Below are positions 51,243 through 60,125 of a DNA stretch of 64,000 bases, piece by piece (position 1 is the stretch's first letter; each line of letters begins with the position of its first letter). Source of the DNA: Arthrobacter sp. H16F315. GTDB lineage: Bacteria > Actinomycetota > Actinomycetes > Actinomycetales > Micrococcaceae. Under the pieces are notes generated by a model, which saw only the letters and a program-made list of their open reading frames with translations, did no database searches and was not told where the DNA came from. Both the position numbers and the translations under genes were made by a program. Location of the stretch: NCBI RefSeq assembly GCF_024124825.1, contig NZ_JAMXSS010000002.1, positions 1,984,001-2,048,000 on the forward strand. Reading direction: 5' to 3'.

Positions 51243-52646
51243 ATGACATCGATGCACCGAACCGGCCCGCAGCCGGTTCCCCTCCGGCGCGCCGTGGCCG
51301 GCCGCCGCAGCCGCATCGTCAGCGCCGCGCTCGCGCTGGTTTTGGTGGCGGCCATGGGAGCTTCTGCACCGGTGGCCGTCGCGGACTCCCTCGAAGACCA
51401 GCAGGCAACCCTCCGGGAGGAAGCGGCGAAGGTTCAGCACTCCCTGGAGTTTGTTGACTCCAAGATCGCCCAGGCGGCCTCGGACCTCGTCCTTTACCAG
51501 GGCCAGCTCCCTGGTGCCCAGCAGGCCCTGCTCGACGCCCAGGGCCGCGTGGCAACTGCGGTCAAGGAAGCCGAGGCCCTCGCAGCCCGGGTGGATCTTG
51601 CGCAGCAAAACAAAGCCAAGATCACCCAGCAGCTGGAGACGGACAAGCAGAAGATCACCGACACGAAGAAGCTGATCGGGCAGATCGCCACCCAGGCGTA
51701 CAAGTCCGGCGGTGTGCCGTCCAACCTTTCGCTGTTTTTCGGCCCGAACAACGGCGGCAGCCTCACGGACACCATCGACCTGGCCGACCAGGCGATGCGC
51801 AGCCAAAACGCCGCCATGGACAAGCTGACCCAACAGAACGCTACGAACATCAACTCCCAGGCCAGGCTCGAAGCGGTGGAAGCCGAAATCAAGGACCTCA
51901 AAGCCAAAGCTGATGCTGCGCTGGCCCGCGAACAGGCAGCCCGTGGCGAGGCCGAGGCCAAAAAGGCCCAGGTGGACCAGCTCATCGCCGACACCACCCG
52001 GATCGACGCCGAACTTCAGGCCGCCAAACCCGGAATCCAGACCCAACTCGCCCAGGTCAAGGCCCAGCAGGACGCCGTCGCCGCGGACATCGCCGAACGC
52101 GACCGCAAACTGCGCGAGGCCTACGAAGCCGAACAGCGCCGGATCGCCGAGGCAGCCGCCGCGGCTGCCGTTGCCCAGGGCCAGGCCAAACCGCCCTACG
52201 TCCCCGCCCCGCCGGGATCACCGTCGGCTTTCGGCCTGCAGCATCCCCTCAACGGCGTCCCGATCACCTCAGGCTTTGGCTGGCGCTCGACACCTCCCGG
52301 GACCATCGACTTTTACGGTCAGGGCGGCTATATGCACACCGGAATCGACTTCGGCGCCGCCTGCGGCACACCGGTCTTTGCCGCGGCTGCAGGAACGGTA
52401 TTTTCCGCCGGCTGGGCCAATGACGGCGGTGGCAACAACGTGAAGATCTCCCACGGTGTGATCCAAGGCAACTCGCTGACCACCATCTACTACCACAACA
52501 CCTCAGTTGTCGTCTCCCCGGGCCAGCAGGTCAGCCGGGGCCAGCTGATTGCTTACTCGGGAACCACCGGCAACTCCACCGGCTGCCACTCGCACTTCGA
52601 GACCTGGCTTAACGGCCGGGCCGTGGATCCGATGAACCTGCTCTGA
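51243..52646 (+). CDS. Secreted coiled-coil M23 peptidase (FtsEX-associated)
   Basis: A 467-aa protein. ATG 51243 follows AAGGG; earlier frame sequence overlaps ftsX. Signal sequence (RRSRIVSAALALVLVAAMGA, cleavage near APVAVADS), then a long coiled-coil (about 50-310, with repeated QAAL/KAKA heptads such as EDQQATLREEAAKVQHSLEF), a linker, and an M23 domain with HTGIDFGAACGTPVF and HSHFETWLNGR holding the metal ligands. The layout matches EnvC/RipC-type amidase activators or endopeptidases controlled by FtsEX. Confidence 0.93.
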   Translation: MTSMHRTGPQPVPLRRAVAGRRSRIVSAALALVLVAAMGASAPVAVADSLEDQQATLREEAAKVQHSLEFVDSKIAQAASDLVLYQGQLPGAQQALLDAQGRVATAVKEAEALAARVDLAQQNKAKITQQLETDKQKITDTKKLIGQIATQAYKSGGVPSNLSLFFGPNNGGSLTDTIDLADQAMRSQNAAMDKLTQQNATNINSQARLEAVEAEIKDLKAKADAALAREQAARGEAEAKKAQVDQLIADTTRIDAELQAAKPGIQTQLAQVKAQQDAVAADIAERDRKLREAYEAEQRRIAEAAAAAAVAQGQAKPPYVPAPPGSPSAFGLQHPLNGVPITSGFGWRSTPPGTIDFYGQGGYMHTGIDFGAACGTPVFAAAAGTVFSAGWANDGGGNNVKISHGVIQGNSLTTIYYHNTSVVVSPGQQVSRGQLIAYSGTTGNSTGCHSHFETWLNGRAVDPMNLL

Positions 52647-52755
52647 TCCGCCCGGAGCGGAAGCCTTGCCGGTGCGCTGCTGCTCTGCCGTAAACTGGCA
52701 TAAGCCTGCGCCGTTCCGGCGTACGGCACACACCGTCGATTCAAGGAGTTCTACC

Positions 52756-53226
52756 GTGCCGAAAGAAAGTGGCCGTAAGGTAGTGGCCACCAACCGCAAG
52801 GCCCGGCACGACTACCACATCCTCGACACCTATGAGGCGGGAATCGCACTGATGGGGACGGAAGTGAAGTCCCTTCGGGAGGGCCACGCCTCCATGGTCG
52901 ACGGCTTCTGCACCTTCTACAACGACGAGCTGTGGATGGAGAGCATCCACATCCCCGAATACCACCAGGGGAGTTGGACCAACCACGCCGCACGCCGCCG
53001 TCGGAAGCTGCTGCTGCACCGGGACGAACTCACCAAGATCTCGCACAAGATCCGCGAATCCGGTTTCACGATCGTCCCACTCCAGCTGTACTTCGTGGAT
53101 GGGCGGGCCAAGGTGGAGATCGGCGTCGCCCGCGGTAAGAAGGAATACGACAAGCGTCATACCCTGCGCGAGCAGCAGGACAAGCGTGAGGCCCTGCGGG
53201 TGATGCGCGAACGGAACCGGCGGTAA
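52756..53226 (+). CDS. smpB: tmRNA-binding protein
   Basis: A 156-aa protein with GTG 52756, seven bases after AAGGAG. RKARHDYHILDTYEAGIALM, GTEVKSLREGHASMVDGF and the C-terminal KKEYDKRHTLREQQDKREAL are standard SmpB. It delivers tmRNA to stalled ribosomes, and its partner ssrA lies 140 bp downstream. Confidence 0.97.
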   Translation: MPKESGRKVVATNRKARHDYHILDTYEAGIALMGTEVKSLREGHASMVDGFCTFYNDELWMESIHIPEYHQGSWTNHAARRRRKLLLHRDELTKISHKIRESGFTIVPLQLYFVDGRAKVEIGVARGKKEYDKRHTLREQQDKREALRVMRERNRR

Positions 53227-53367
53227 CCGTGGCCGTCCCCGGCCCGGTGGAATGAATCTGGGATGCCGTGCGTTATGCTTGGTAGTCAGGCAGCCAATGG
53301 TGCGGTACCGGTTCAGCAGCACGGAAACGGTGCGGCAACATAGCAGCTTGGTTTGATAAAAAAATAC

Positions 53368-53736
53368 GGGGATGATCGGTTTCGACGATGTTAGTCGCGA
53401 CAGGTGAAGCGGGCCGAGGATGCAGAATTATCTCGTAAACGCTGTCTGCAAACCAATAAGTGCCAATTCAAAACGCACTGACTTCGCTCTCGCTGCCTAA
53501 GCAGTAAGACAGTCCGTCAGCCCGAGGTTGCTATTGCCCCGGATCCTGGCGTCATTTAGATAGCCACTGCTGTTTACCCCCGTCATCGGGGTGAACGGGA
53601 CTCTTTGATGACTGGGCCCGGATCAGCCAGCTGTTTGTAGCGTGGCTGGGGCCGAGAAAATCCAACGCAAACTGCGCCCGGAGAAGCCCTGACAACACGA
53701 CATCGGACGGGGGTTCAATTCCCCCCATCTCCACCA
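53368..53736 (+). ncRNA. ssrA: Transfer-messenger RNA
   Basis: A 369-nt tmRNA. GGGGATG at 53370 or just before pairs with CATCTCC near the 3' end, which is followed by CCA; the 3' portion has the T-arm GGTTCAATTCC. The tag frame begins GCC at 53462 and ends TAA 53498-53500, encoding ANSKRTDFALAA. The tag ending ALAA is the ClpXP/ClpAP signal. The CCA is encoded. Confidence 0.95.
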
Positions 53737-53780
53737 TCGGAGCACCGGAAACGTTGCTCCACCCCGTAAAGTCCCACACA

Positions 53781-53810
53781 AAAGGCCGGAAGCTGACGCT
53801 TCCGGCCTTT
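53781..53810. terminator. Intrinsic terminator after ssrA
   Basis: A perfect 13-bp stem, AAAGGCCGGAAGC with GCTTCCGGCCTTT, with a TGAC loop and a T-rich 3' side. It can serve ssrA from the left and the small minus-strand gene at 53847 from the right. Confidence 0.88.
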
Positions 53811-53846
53811 TGCTTTGCCTTGCACGGCCCGGCTGGCGGGTTGCGC

Positions 53847-53981
53847 TCAGTGCTTCTTGATGTGCGATACCGGGTCCGCGTGCGTCTCCGCGACGTTTTT
53901 GGACTTCTTCTCGGCCCGTTTTTCCTTGATGGTCTTCACCGGCTTTTTGGCCATGCTCCGGTGCGGTGATTTGTCAGGCAT
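53847..53981 (-). CDS. Small basic protein (44 aa)
   Basis: A short frame MPDKSPHRSMAKKPVKTIKE then KRAEKKSKNV and an acidic tail (AETHADPVSHIKKH). GGGAG lies seven bases before the ATG. Lys-rich character and a strong terminator close to its 3' end support a real gene. Similar small basic proteins occur in Arthrobacter, in my recollection. No function is assigned. Confidence 0.65.
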   Translation of the reverse strand: MPDKSPHRSMAKKPVKTIKEKRAEKKSKNVAETHADPVSHIKKH

Positions 53982-54029
53982 GCGGGTGCTCCCTCACAGC
54001 GGGGGCCGGAATGGCCCCATGAGATAAAG

Positions 54030-54401
54030 CTACGCCTCCGGCACCGCGACGTCGACGATTCCAACGAACCGGCTGCCCACACCCTCATACTCGCTGCGGA
54101 CCAAGCCGGCAGCGGCTGCGGGAAGCTCAAACGGGGCGTGGTGTTCGCAGCAGACGTAGGTGAAGTCCGGCCACCATTTCTTCGGCCGGGCCGCTTCAGA
54201 GAAGCCGCAGACGGCACAGGAAAGCTGGACCCAGACGGGGCGTTTACCGGTCCGGTTGGCCTTGGACTGGACCAGCCACTGCGGCGGGTTGTCAAGGAGT
54301 TCGCCGAGCTCGGCTTCGCTCAGCCGGGACGGGATGCCGTGACGGTGAGCCATTTCCAGCGGAATGTCGAGGACCTGGGCTGCTTCACGTCGGGTAACCA
54401 T
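54030..54401 (-). CDS. Hypothetical zinc-ribbon-like protein
   Basis: A 123-aa protein. The N-terminal part (TRREAAQVLDIPLEMAHRHG) looks like a short helical DNA- or protein-binding domain. CAVCGFSE and CCEHH, about 27 residues apart, could bind a metal. The C-terminus is acidic with GVGSRFVGIVDVAVP. I cannot name the family. Confidence 0.7.
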   Translation of the reverse strand: MVTRREAAQVLDIPLEMAHRHGIPSRLSEAELGELLDNPPQWLVQSKANRTGKRPVWVQLSCAVCGFSEAARPKKWWPDFTYVCCEHHAPFELPAAAAGLVRSEYEGVGSRFVGIVDVAVPEA

Positions 54402-54462
54402 GCTTCAACGATACGGGATCGGATGCTCCGGCATCGCAGTCGGCAGCCCGGCGTTAGGCTCG

Positions 54463-54840
54463 TCACAGGGCAGTGAGGGAGAGCCCGAGCGCTGCTGCGG
54501 CGAGGCCGAGGATAAGGTTGGCGGCGACGTTGAGGGCGGCGGCGCGGTAGCGGCTTTCGCTCGCAAGCCGGACCGTGGCGGTGGTCCAGGAGCTGAAGGT
54601 CGTGAGGCCGCCGGCGAGTCCCGTCGCGAGCCCGGACTGCCACTCAGGCCCAAGTCCCCATTGTGCCGTGCCGCCCATGGCCGCGCCGATGATAAAGGAA
54701 CCCGTCACGTTCACGGCGAGGGTGGTCCAGGGCCAGTGGGAATGACGGGCCGGGAAAGCGTTAGCAAACCAGGAGTCGACGGCGAAGCGCAGCAGGGCGC
54801 CGGCAACACCGAAGACTCCGACGAGCAGTGCCGTGATCAT
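54463..54840 (-). CDS. crcB: Fluoride ion channel subunit (second gene)
   Basis: A 125-aa four-helix protein. GVAGALLRFAVDSWF opens helix 1, TLAVNVTGSFIIGAAMG includes the conserved Asn, and ATGLAGGLTTFSSWTTATVR contains the polar TTFS track. Its start overlaps the stop of the first crcB by four bases. Dual-topology heterodimers from two CrcB genes are usual in Gram-positive bacteria. Confidence 0.93.
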   Translation of the reverse strand: MITALLVGVFGVAGALLRFAVDSWFANAFPARHSHWPWTTLAVNVTGSFIIGAAMGGTAQWGLGPEWQSGLATGLAGGLTTFSSWTTATVRLASESRYRAAALNVAANLILGLAAAALGLSLTAL

Positions 54841-55295
54841 AATGCCCGGCCGGTCAGATCAGCCATTGCCTTTCCGGCCTTCCACCCGGCGGCCGCCGCA
54901 CCGAGCCCCAGGACGAGTGAGAGGCCCAGATAAACCAGCCAGCTGGTTTGGAAGCCGGCGTTGAACTGCTGGTCCAGGGCGAACACCACCGCCGAAAACG
55001 TCGTGAAGGACCCCAGCAACCCGGGTCCGAGTCCGGCACGCAGCCAGAAGGCCGTCTTCGGCCGCGCGATCCAGACGGTGGTGAGGGCCGCGAGGACAAA
55101 ACTGCCGAGGACGTTGATCGCCAAGGTGGTCCAAGGGATTGTCCCAGCGGATTCCGGGAAGACCAGGCCGGCCCCGTAGCGCAGCTCCGTTCCGATCAGG
55201 CCGCCGACGGCGACGGCCGTCCATGCATGCCAGCCCGGCGACCGGTCATGCGCCGCACCCGCCGTCCGGGGGTGCGCCTTCGCCGTGTGTTTCAT
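54837..55295 (-). CDS. crcB: Fluoride ion channel subunit (first gene)
   Basis: A 152-aa protein with a cytoplasmic N-terminal extension before helix 1 (AWTAVAVGGLIGTELRYGAG), TLAINVLGSFVLAALTT, and GPGLLGSFTTFSAVVFALD. Together with the overlapping downstream gene it should form a Fluc-type fluoride exporter. I found no fluoride riboswitch upstream. Confidence 0.93.
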   Translation of the reverse strand: MKHTAKAHPRTAGAAHDRSPGWHAWTAVAVGGLIGTELRYGAGLVFPESAGTIPWTTLAINVLGSFVLAALTTVWIARPKTAFWLRAGLGPGLLGSFTTFSAVVFALDQQFNAGFQTSWLVYLGLSLVLGLGAAAAGWKAGKAMADLTGRAL

Positions 55296-55324
55296 ACCCC
55301 GGCTCCGGTCAACTCGGCCCGCAC

Positions 55325-56038
55325 TCAGGACCGCCCGAGGCTGCAGCCGGGATGGGCAACGTCACTGTGGACCCAGAGGGCGGAGGCGACTTCCTCGGCT
55401 AGATCCACTTCTTGCCCGGCCGCGCCCGAGCCGATGCGAACCACCAGGGCGCCGCCGAAGGGCTTGCGCCCCAGCACCTCGACGTCGGCGTCAAGGTCGA
55501 TTTCCTCCGCGGAAAGGTAGCGCAGGAGCTCGGGGTTTTCGTCACTGATCCGGGTAATCCGGCCGGTGTGCCCATCGTCGAGCTCGCTCATCCGGTGCGC
55601 CACCGGCATCAGGACGGAGCCGTCGGCGGCCGGGATCGGATCCCCATGCGGATCCCGCCGCGGGTTCCCGAGCTTGGCTGCCATCCGCTCAATGAAGGTG
55701 TCCGAGACGGCGTGCTCGAGCAGCTCGGCTTCGTTGTGAACCTCGTCCCAGCGGTAGCCGAGTTCCCGGACCAGGAATGTTTCGATGAGCCGGTGCCGCC
55801 TGACCATGGACAACGCCAGCCGGACACCGTCGGCGGTGAGGGTGATCGCGCTGTACGGCTGGTGGTCCACGAGTCCCTGGTCCTTGAGCTTGCGGACCAT
55901 TTCGGAGACCGAGGAGTTGGCGACGCCGAGGCGCTGTGCCAGCTGGGTGGAGGTGATCGGCTTGTCCTGCCACTCCGTAAAAGAGTAGATGACCTTGACA
56001 TAGTCCTCGATCGAGGAAGAGGGCAGGCTGGTCTTCAC
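55325..56038 (-). CDS. DtxR/MntR family metal-dependent regulator
   Basis: A 237-aa regulator. The N-terminal winged helix (SIEDYVKVIYSFTEWQDKPI, QRLGVANSSVSEMVRKLKDQ) is followed by the dimerisation domain (ELLEHAVSDTFIERMAAKLG) with likely metal ligands, and a C-terminal FeoA-like SH3 domain (ITRISDENPELLRYL onward). Position next to mntH, on the same strand and 16 bases downstream of it, points to manganese control of that gene. Confidence 0.88.
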   Translation of the reverse strand: MKTSLPSSSIEDYVKVIYSFTEWQDKPITSTQLAQRLGVANSSVSEMVRKLKDQGLVDHQPYSAITLTADGVRLALSMVRRHRLIETFLVRELGYRWDEVHNEAELLEHAVSDTFIERMAAKLGNPRRDPHGDPIPAADGSVLMPVAHRMSELDDGHTGRITRISDENPELLRYLSAEEIDLDADVEVLGRKPFGGALVVRIGSGAAGQEVDLAEEVASALWVHSDVAHPGCSLGRS

Positions 56039-56054
56039 AGCATCCAGCCTACCG

Positions 56055-57341
56055 TCAGCCCGCGCTGGCGAAGGTCAGCCACAGCAGTGCGAGGTTAAGC
56101 GCGACGACCAGGATAACGCTGACGACAGCTGCGATCCGAAGCGCCATTCCATCGGCGAACCGGCCCATCAGCGACTTGTTGCTGGTCAGGACAACCAGCG
56201 GTATCAGCACAAAAGGGATTCCGAAGCTCAGGACAACCTGGCTCAGGACCAGTCCCCAGGTAGGATCGAAGCCCACGCTCAGCAGCACCACCGCCGGTAC
56301 CAGGGTGATGATGCGCCGCAGCATCAGGGGGACCCGGACCTTGAGCAGCCCCTCCATGATTGAGCCGCCGGCGTAGCAGCCAACGGACGTGGAAGCCAGT
56401 CCGGAGGCGAGCAGCCCGACGGCGAAGATGACGCCGATGACGGGTCCGAGGCTGCTGGTGATGGCGGCATGGGCTCCTTCGATGGTGTCTGTTCCTTCCG
56501 CACCGCCGAGGGTCGATGCGGCCAGCAGCAGCATCCCGATGTTCACAAGACCGGCGAAGGCCAGGGCGACGACCACGTCCCAGCGGGTCGCCTTGACCAG
56601 CCGGGCGAGGGCCGGGGCGGGAACATGGACGTGCGGGTCCGGACGATGCCGGTCCCTGGATAGTGCCGAGTGGACGTAGATGGCGTGCGGCATCACCGTG
56701 GCGCCGAGCATGCTCGCGGCCAGCAGCACAGTCTCGGGACCCTGGAAGCCCGGGATCAGCCCGGCTGCCACACCGGCAGGATCAGGCGGGCTGACAAAAA
56801 GGCCGGCCAGGAACCCGATGGTGATAATGCCGAGCAGGAAGATAATGATGAACTCAAATGGCCGCTGCTGGTTCCGGGCCTGCACGGCGAGGAGTCCCAT
56901 GGAGACGGCGCCGACGATTACGGCGCCAAGTGGCAAAGGCAGTCCAAAGAGCAGGAAGAGCGCGATTGCCCCGCCCACCACTTCGGCAAGGTCCGTGGCA
57001 GCAGCCACGATCTCGGCCTGCACCCAAAACGCCCGGCGCCAGAGCGGCTTCAACCGCTCACCAAGAATCTCCGGCAGGCTTTTGCCGGTAACAAGCCCGA
57101 GTTTGGCGGACTGGTATTGCACCAGCACGGCCATGATGTTGGCGGCCACCAGGACCCAAACGAGCAAGTAGCCGTATTGCGCTCCGGCCGTGAGGTTGGC
57201 CGCCACGTTGCCGGGGTCCACGTAGGCGATCGCGGCAACAAATGCGGGCCCCAGCAGGCCGATCATGGCCCGGCGCCCGGCCGGCTTCGGCCGGGCGGCC
57301 GTCGCCGGTCCCGCGCCGTCGTGTCCTGTTACGTCCAGCAC
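56055..57341 (-). CDS. mntH: NRAMP family manganese transporter
   Basis: A 428-aa transporter with eleven helices. DPGN in IAYVDPGNVAANL (helix 1) and MPHAIYVHS (helix 6) are the metal-binding motifs. A cytoplasmic N-terminus of about 30 residues precedes. It is co-transcribed with the DtxR-like gene downstream. A palindrome at 57434-57447 is a likely operator. Confidence 0.95.
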   Translation of the reverse strand: MLDVTGHDGAGPATAARPKPAGRRAMIGLLGPAFVAAIAYVDPGNVAANLTAGAQYGYLLVWVLVAANIMAVLVQYQSAKLGLVTGKSLPEILGERLKPLWRRAFWVQAEIVAAATDLAEVVGGAIALFLLFGLPLPLGAVIVGAVSMGLLAVQARNQQRPFEFIIIFLLGIITIGFLAGLFVSPPDPAGVAAGLIPGFQGPETVLLAASMLGATVMPHAIYVHSALSRDRHRPDPHVHVPAPALARLVKATRWDVVVALAFAGLVNIGMLLLAASTLGGAEGTDTIEGAHAAITSSLGPVIGVIFAVGLLASGLASTSVGCYAGGSIMEGLLKVRVPLMLRRIITLVPAVVLLSVGFDPTWGLVLSQVVLSFGIPFVLIPLVVLTSNKSLMGRFADGMALRIAAVVSVILVVALNLALLWLTFASAG

Positions 57342-57433
57342 TGGGCTCCCCTGCTAGGTGCGTCGCCGTCGACGCGGCCGGCAACGGCGGGTGGATGCCT
57401 GCGCCGAAGTTTGCGAACGCCTACAAATAATTA

Positions 57434-57447
57434 TTAGGCATACCGAA
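57434..57447. promoter_or_regulatory. Candidate MntR/DtxR operator upstream of mntH
   Basis: TTAGGCATACCGAA is an imperfect palindrome (TTAGG, 4 bp, CCGAA), resembling MntR/DtxR-type boxes. It lies about 95 bases upstream of the mntH start, beside an AT-rich run (AATAATTATT region) that could be the promoter. Binding is inferred. Confidence 0.5.
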
Positions 57448-57512
57448 ACCATAAGCCACGGTGGCTGTCCGCGGCAACGTCGACGGCACCAAAAGGACCT
57501 TTCCGGCAGGTG

Positions 57513-58271
57513 TCAGGACCGCACGGCCCGCCAGCTCTGTGTCAGGTAGGGGAGCGGGATCACTTCATCGCCCTGGTGACCCAAGTGCTCGTGCAGATAC
57601 CAGTCGAGGTTGCCCAGCACCTTGGCGCGGGTCACCTGGCCGGCCGCCAGGTAGTAGCTTCGGGACTTCGCCAGCGCCAGGATGTCTGCGCCGCGCACCG
57701 GATCTTCCCACCGGGTGAGATGGCTCTCGAGTCCCGTAAATTCAGGTCCCAGCGGCGGTGTGAAGTGCGGTTTGTGCACGTCGCCGGCATGCATAATGCG
57801 CGAGAGCCGGTGCACCCAGGGAACAGACGTGTCCAGCTGGTTCCAGATCAGCCCCAGGGCACCGTGCGGGCGGAGGATCCTGGCGATTTCCGTGCTGGCC
57901 AGCAGCGGATCGCACCAGTGCCAGGCCTGGGCGACTGTCACCACGTCGAAAGCACAGTCGGGCAGCCCCGTCCGCTCCGCGGTACCCTCGACGGCGGTGA
58001 CCCCGGGAAGTGCCCGGCGCAGCTGTTCCAGCATGTCCGCGGAGGGGTCCACTGCCACCGTGCGCAGGCCGCGCCCGACCAGCAGCGCCGTGAATTTCCC
58101 GGTTCCGGCGCCGAGGTCCGCGGCATCCGCTGCGCCGTCGGGGATCAGCCAGCCGGCCGATTCCTCGGGATACCCGGGCCGGACGCGGTCGTAGTGTTCC
58201 CCGCCGTCCTGAAAGCTGTGCCCCAGCTCCTGGCGCCGCCCCTGGGGCAGCTTGGGTCCGCCGCGTGCCAC
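57513..58271 (-). CDS. Class I SAM-dependent methyltransferase
   Basis: A 252-aa protein. Motif I DLGAGTGKFTALLVGRGLRT, VAVDPSADMLEQLRRALPG (motif II acidic) and FDVVTVAQAWHWCDP are typical. The C-terminal YYLAAGQVTRAKVLGNLDWYL region resembles the trans-aconitate/ubiquinone-like type. Substrate unknown. Confidence 0.85.
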   Translation of the reverse strand: MARGGPKLPQGRRQELGHSFQDGGEHYDRVRPGYPEESAGWLIPDGAADAADLGAGTGKFTALLVGRGLRTVAVDPSADMLEQLRRALPGVTAVEGTAERTGLPDCAFDVVTVAQAWHWCDPLLASTEIARILRPHGALGLIWNQLDTSVPWVHRLSRIMHAGDVHKPHFTPPLGPEFTGLESHLTRWEDPVRGADILALAKSRSYYLAAGQVTRAKVLGNLDWYLHEHLGHQGDEVIPLPYLTQSWRAVRS

Positions 58272-58392
58272 GTTTGATCTCCTTCGGCAGGTCCGGGTAC
58301 GTACCTTGTGAATTTACCGCACCGGGCAGGGGCCGCGTTTGCAGGGGCCGTGTCTGCCGGCGCCGCCGGAGCCCGCGCCGGAGCCGGCGCCG

Positions 58393-59871
58393 TTAGTCCA
58401 GCGTGCAGGGCGCCGCCCCGGCCGTGCCGGGGGTGTTGGGGGCCCAGTGCGGGTAGCTGCGGGTGTCGTTGGACGGTACCCAGCGGCCTGCGTCCACCAC
58501 GTAGTCCCAGCCGAGGCCGTTCCCGAGCAGCTGCCGGACTCCGGTGAGCAGCCGCTGGGCGTCATCAAGCCTGGAGCCCAAACCGAAGCTTGCCCGCAGC
58601 GACCCCGAGGGCAGGCCAAGCCGCCGGAGCAGCGGATGCGCGCAAAACCTGCCGTCGCGCAGCCCCATACCGTGCTCGGCGGACAGGTAGGCTGCCACCA
58701 GGCCCGCGTCGTAGCCTTCCACCGAGAAGTTGACGACGCCGATGGTGCCGGCGCCGGGAGGGGTTTGTGACCCGGTGCCCGCCCCCGGCCCTGCAGCCGC
58801 GTCGAAGGTACCGCTATCGGAGAAGATCTGGTGGACCGTCACACCGTCGATCCGGGCGAGGCCCTCCACCAGGAAGGACCGGATGGCGTTCTCGTGCGCG
58901 TACCACTGGTCCGGGTCCAGCCCGGCGATGATCTGCGCGGCCCGGGCCAGGGTGGCGGCGCCGAGCACGTTCGGGGATCCGCCCTCATGCCGGGCGGGTC
59001 CCGTGGTCCAGCTGACGGTATCGATCCGGGCGTCCTGGACGGCCCCGCCGCCCGCGAGGTGCGGGATGCCGGCGTCGAGCCAGTCGGGACGCCCGATCAG
59101 GACGCCGGCACCGAAGGGTGCGTAGAGCTTGTGCCCCGAGAAGGCGATGTAGTCGAGGTCGTCCGTGGAGACGTTGATCCGCCGGTGCGGGGCCAACTGG
59201 GCGGCGTCGACGACGATCCGGGCGCCGTAGTCGTGCGCCAGCGCTGCCAGGGCGCGGATTGGCAGGATCTCGCCGGTGACGTTGGAGGCCCCGGTCACGG
59301 CAAGCAGGCTGACGCCGCCGTGCGCGAGTTCCTTGCGGAGCAGCTCCAGGGTGGCCGCGAGGGTGGGGGCGGCAATGACGCTGCGGTGGGGTACCCGCTG
59401 CCAGGGCAGGAGGTTGGCGTGGTGTTCAATGTCGAGGTAGAGCACCTCGCCGCTATGCTCGCCGTCGACGACCGGCAGGCACCCGGCCAAAAGGTTCAGC
59501 GAATCGGTGGTGTTCCTGGTGAAGATCACCGCATCGTCCGGCCTGCCGCCAACGAAGTCGCGGACAATCCCGCGGGCATTCTCGTAAACCGAGGTGCTGA
59601 TCTGGGAGGCATAGCCGGCGCCGCGGTGGACGCTGGCGTAGAACGGCAGGATCTCGTTGAGGTAGGCCGAGACCACGGACAGCGCCGGAGCCGAGGCACC
59701 GTAGTCCAGGTTGGCGTAGCGGACATGTCCGCCCTGGATCAGAGGCGCCTGGATCTCGGCGCCGGTCACCGCGGCCAGCGGCCGGCGGGCAACGGCGAAC
59801 CGCGGATCGGGATGTGCCGGACCGGTCTCGGCCTGAACCTCGGCGCCGGCAGGAATGGTGGCAGTCGTCAT
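58393..59871 (-). CDS. PLP-dependent class V aminotransferase (cysteine desulfurase-like)
   Basis: A 492-aa protein starting at ATG 59871 (MTTATIPAGAEV); earlier frame sequence lies in the riboswitch region. YANLDYGASAPALSVVSAYL starts the fold; VIFTRNTTDSLNLL, VVDAAQLAPH and FSGHKLYAPFGAGVL give the PLP Asp and Lys. The substrate is unclear; SAM-riboswitch control suggests sulfur amino acid metabolism. Confidence 0.9.
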   Translation of the reverse strand: MTTATIPAGAEVQAETGPAHPDPRFAVARRPLAAVTGAEIQAPLIQGGHVRYANLDYGASAPALSVVSAYLNEILPFYASVHRGAGYASQISTSVYENARGIVRDFVGGRPDDAVIFTRNTTDSLNLLAGCLPVVDGEHSGEVLYLDIEHHANLLPWQRVPHRSVIAAPTLAATLELLRKELAHGGVSLLAVTGASNVTGEILPIRALAALAHDYGARIVVDAAQLAPHRRINVSTDDLDYIAFSGHKLYAPFGAGVLIGRPDWLDAGIPHLAGGGAVQDARIDTVSWTTGPARHEGGSPNVLGAATLARAAQIIAGLDPDQWYAHENAIRSFLVEGLARIDGVTVHQIFSDSGTFDAAAGPGAGTGSQTPPGAGTIGVVNFSVEGYDAGLVAAYLSAEHGMGLRDGRFCAHPLLRRLGLPSGSLRASFGLGSRLDDAQRLLTGVRQLLGNGLGWDYVVDAGRWVPSNDTRSYPHWAPNTPGTAGAAPCTLD

Positions 59872-59888
59872 GGGACCTCGCTCGAATA

Positions 59889-60019
59889 GGACCCCACGCA
59901 CCGGGGATCCGCGCTTGCCGGGTCCGTTCCGGACCGGCCAGGTCGTCACCCGGGGCACCCCGCCGCGAATGGAGGGTTGCCGGCCAGCAAACCGGGGTTT
60001 AGCGCTGGCACTCGTGACC
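59889..60019 (-). promoter_or_regulatory. SAM-IV-type riboswitch leader
   Basis: On the minus strand GGTCACGAG (from 60019) pairs with the closing GGTGACGACC (to 59941), forming P1. Inside, GCCAGCG, CTAAACCCCGG and GCTGGCCGGCAACCC match the SAM-I/IV core, followed by CGGCGGGGTGCCCCGGG. Downstream, hairpins at 59921-59935 and 59889-59910 could be the expression platform before the class V enzyme's ribosome site. The match is from memory of the family. Confidence 0.82.
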
Positions 60020-60125
60020 TGGTTCGAGCCTAGGCCATGCCGGCTTCCGTGGAAAAGGCAGGGCAGGATTGTGAAGTCCTTTGTGACGGGCCGGTGCCGA
60101 AGCTGCCGAACGGCGCCGGACGCGC

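Noticed and set aside
54463..55324. Fluoride riboswitch before the crcB pair
   Set aside because: No matching core structure seen upstream of 55295.
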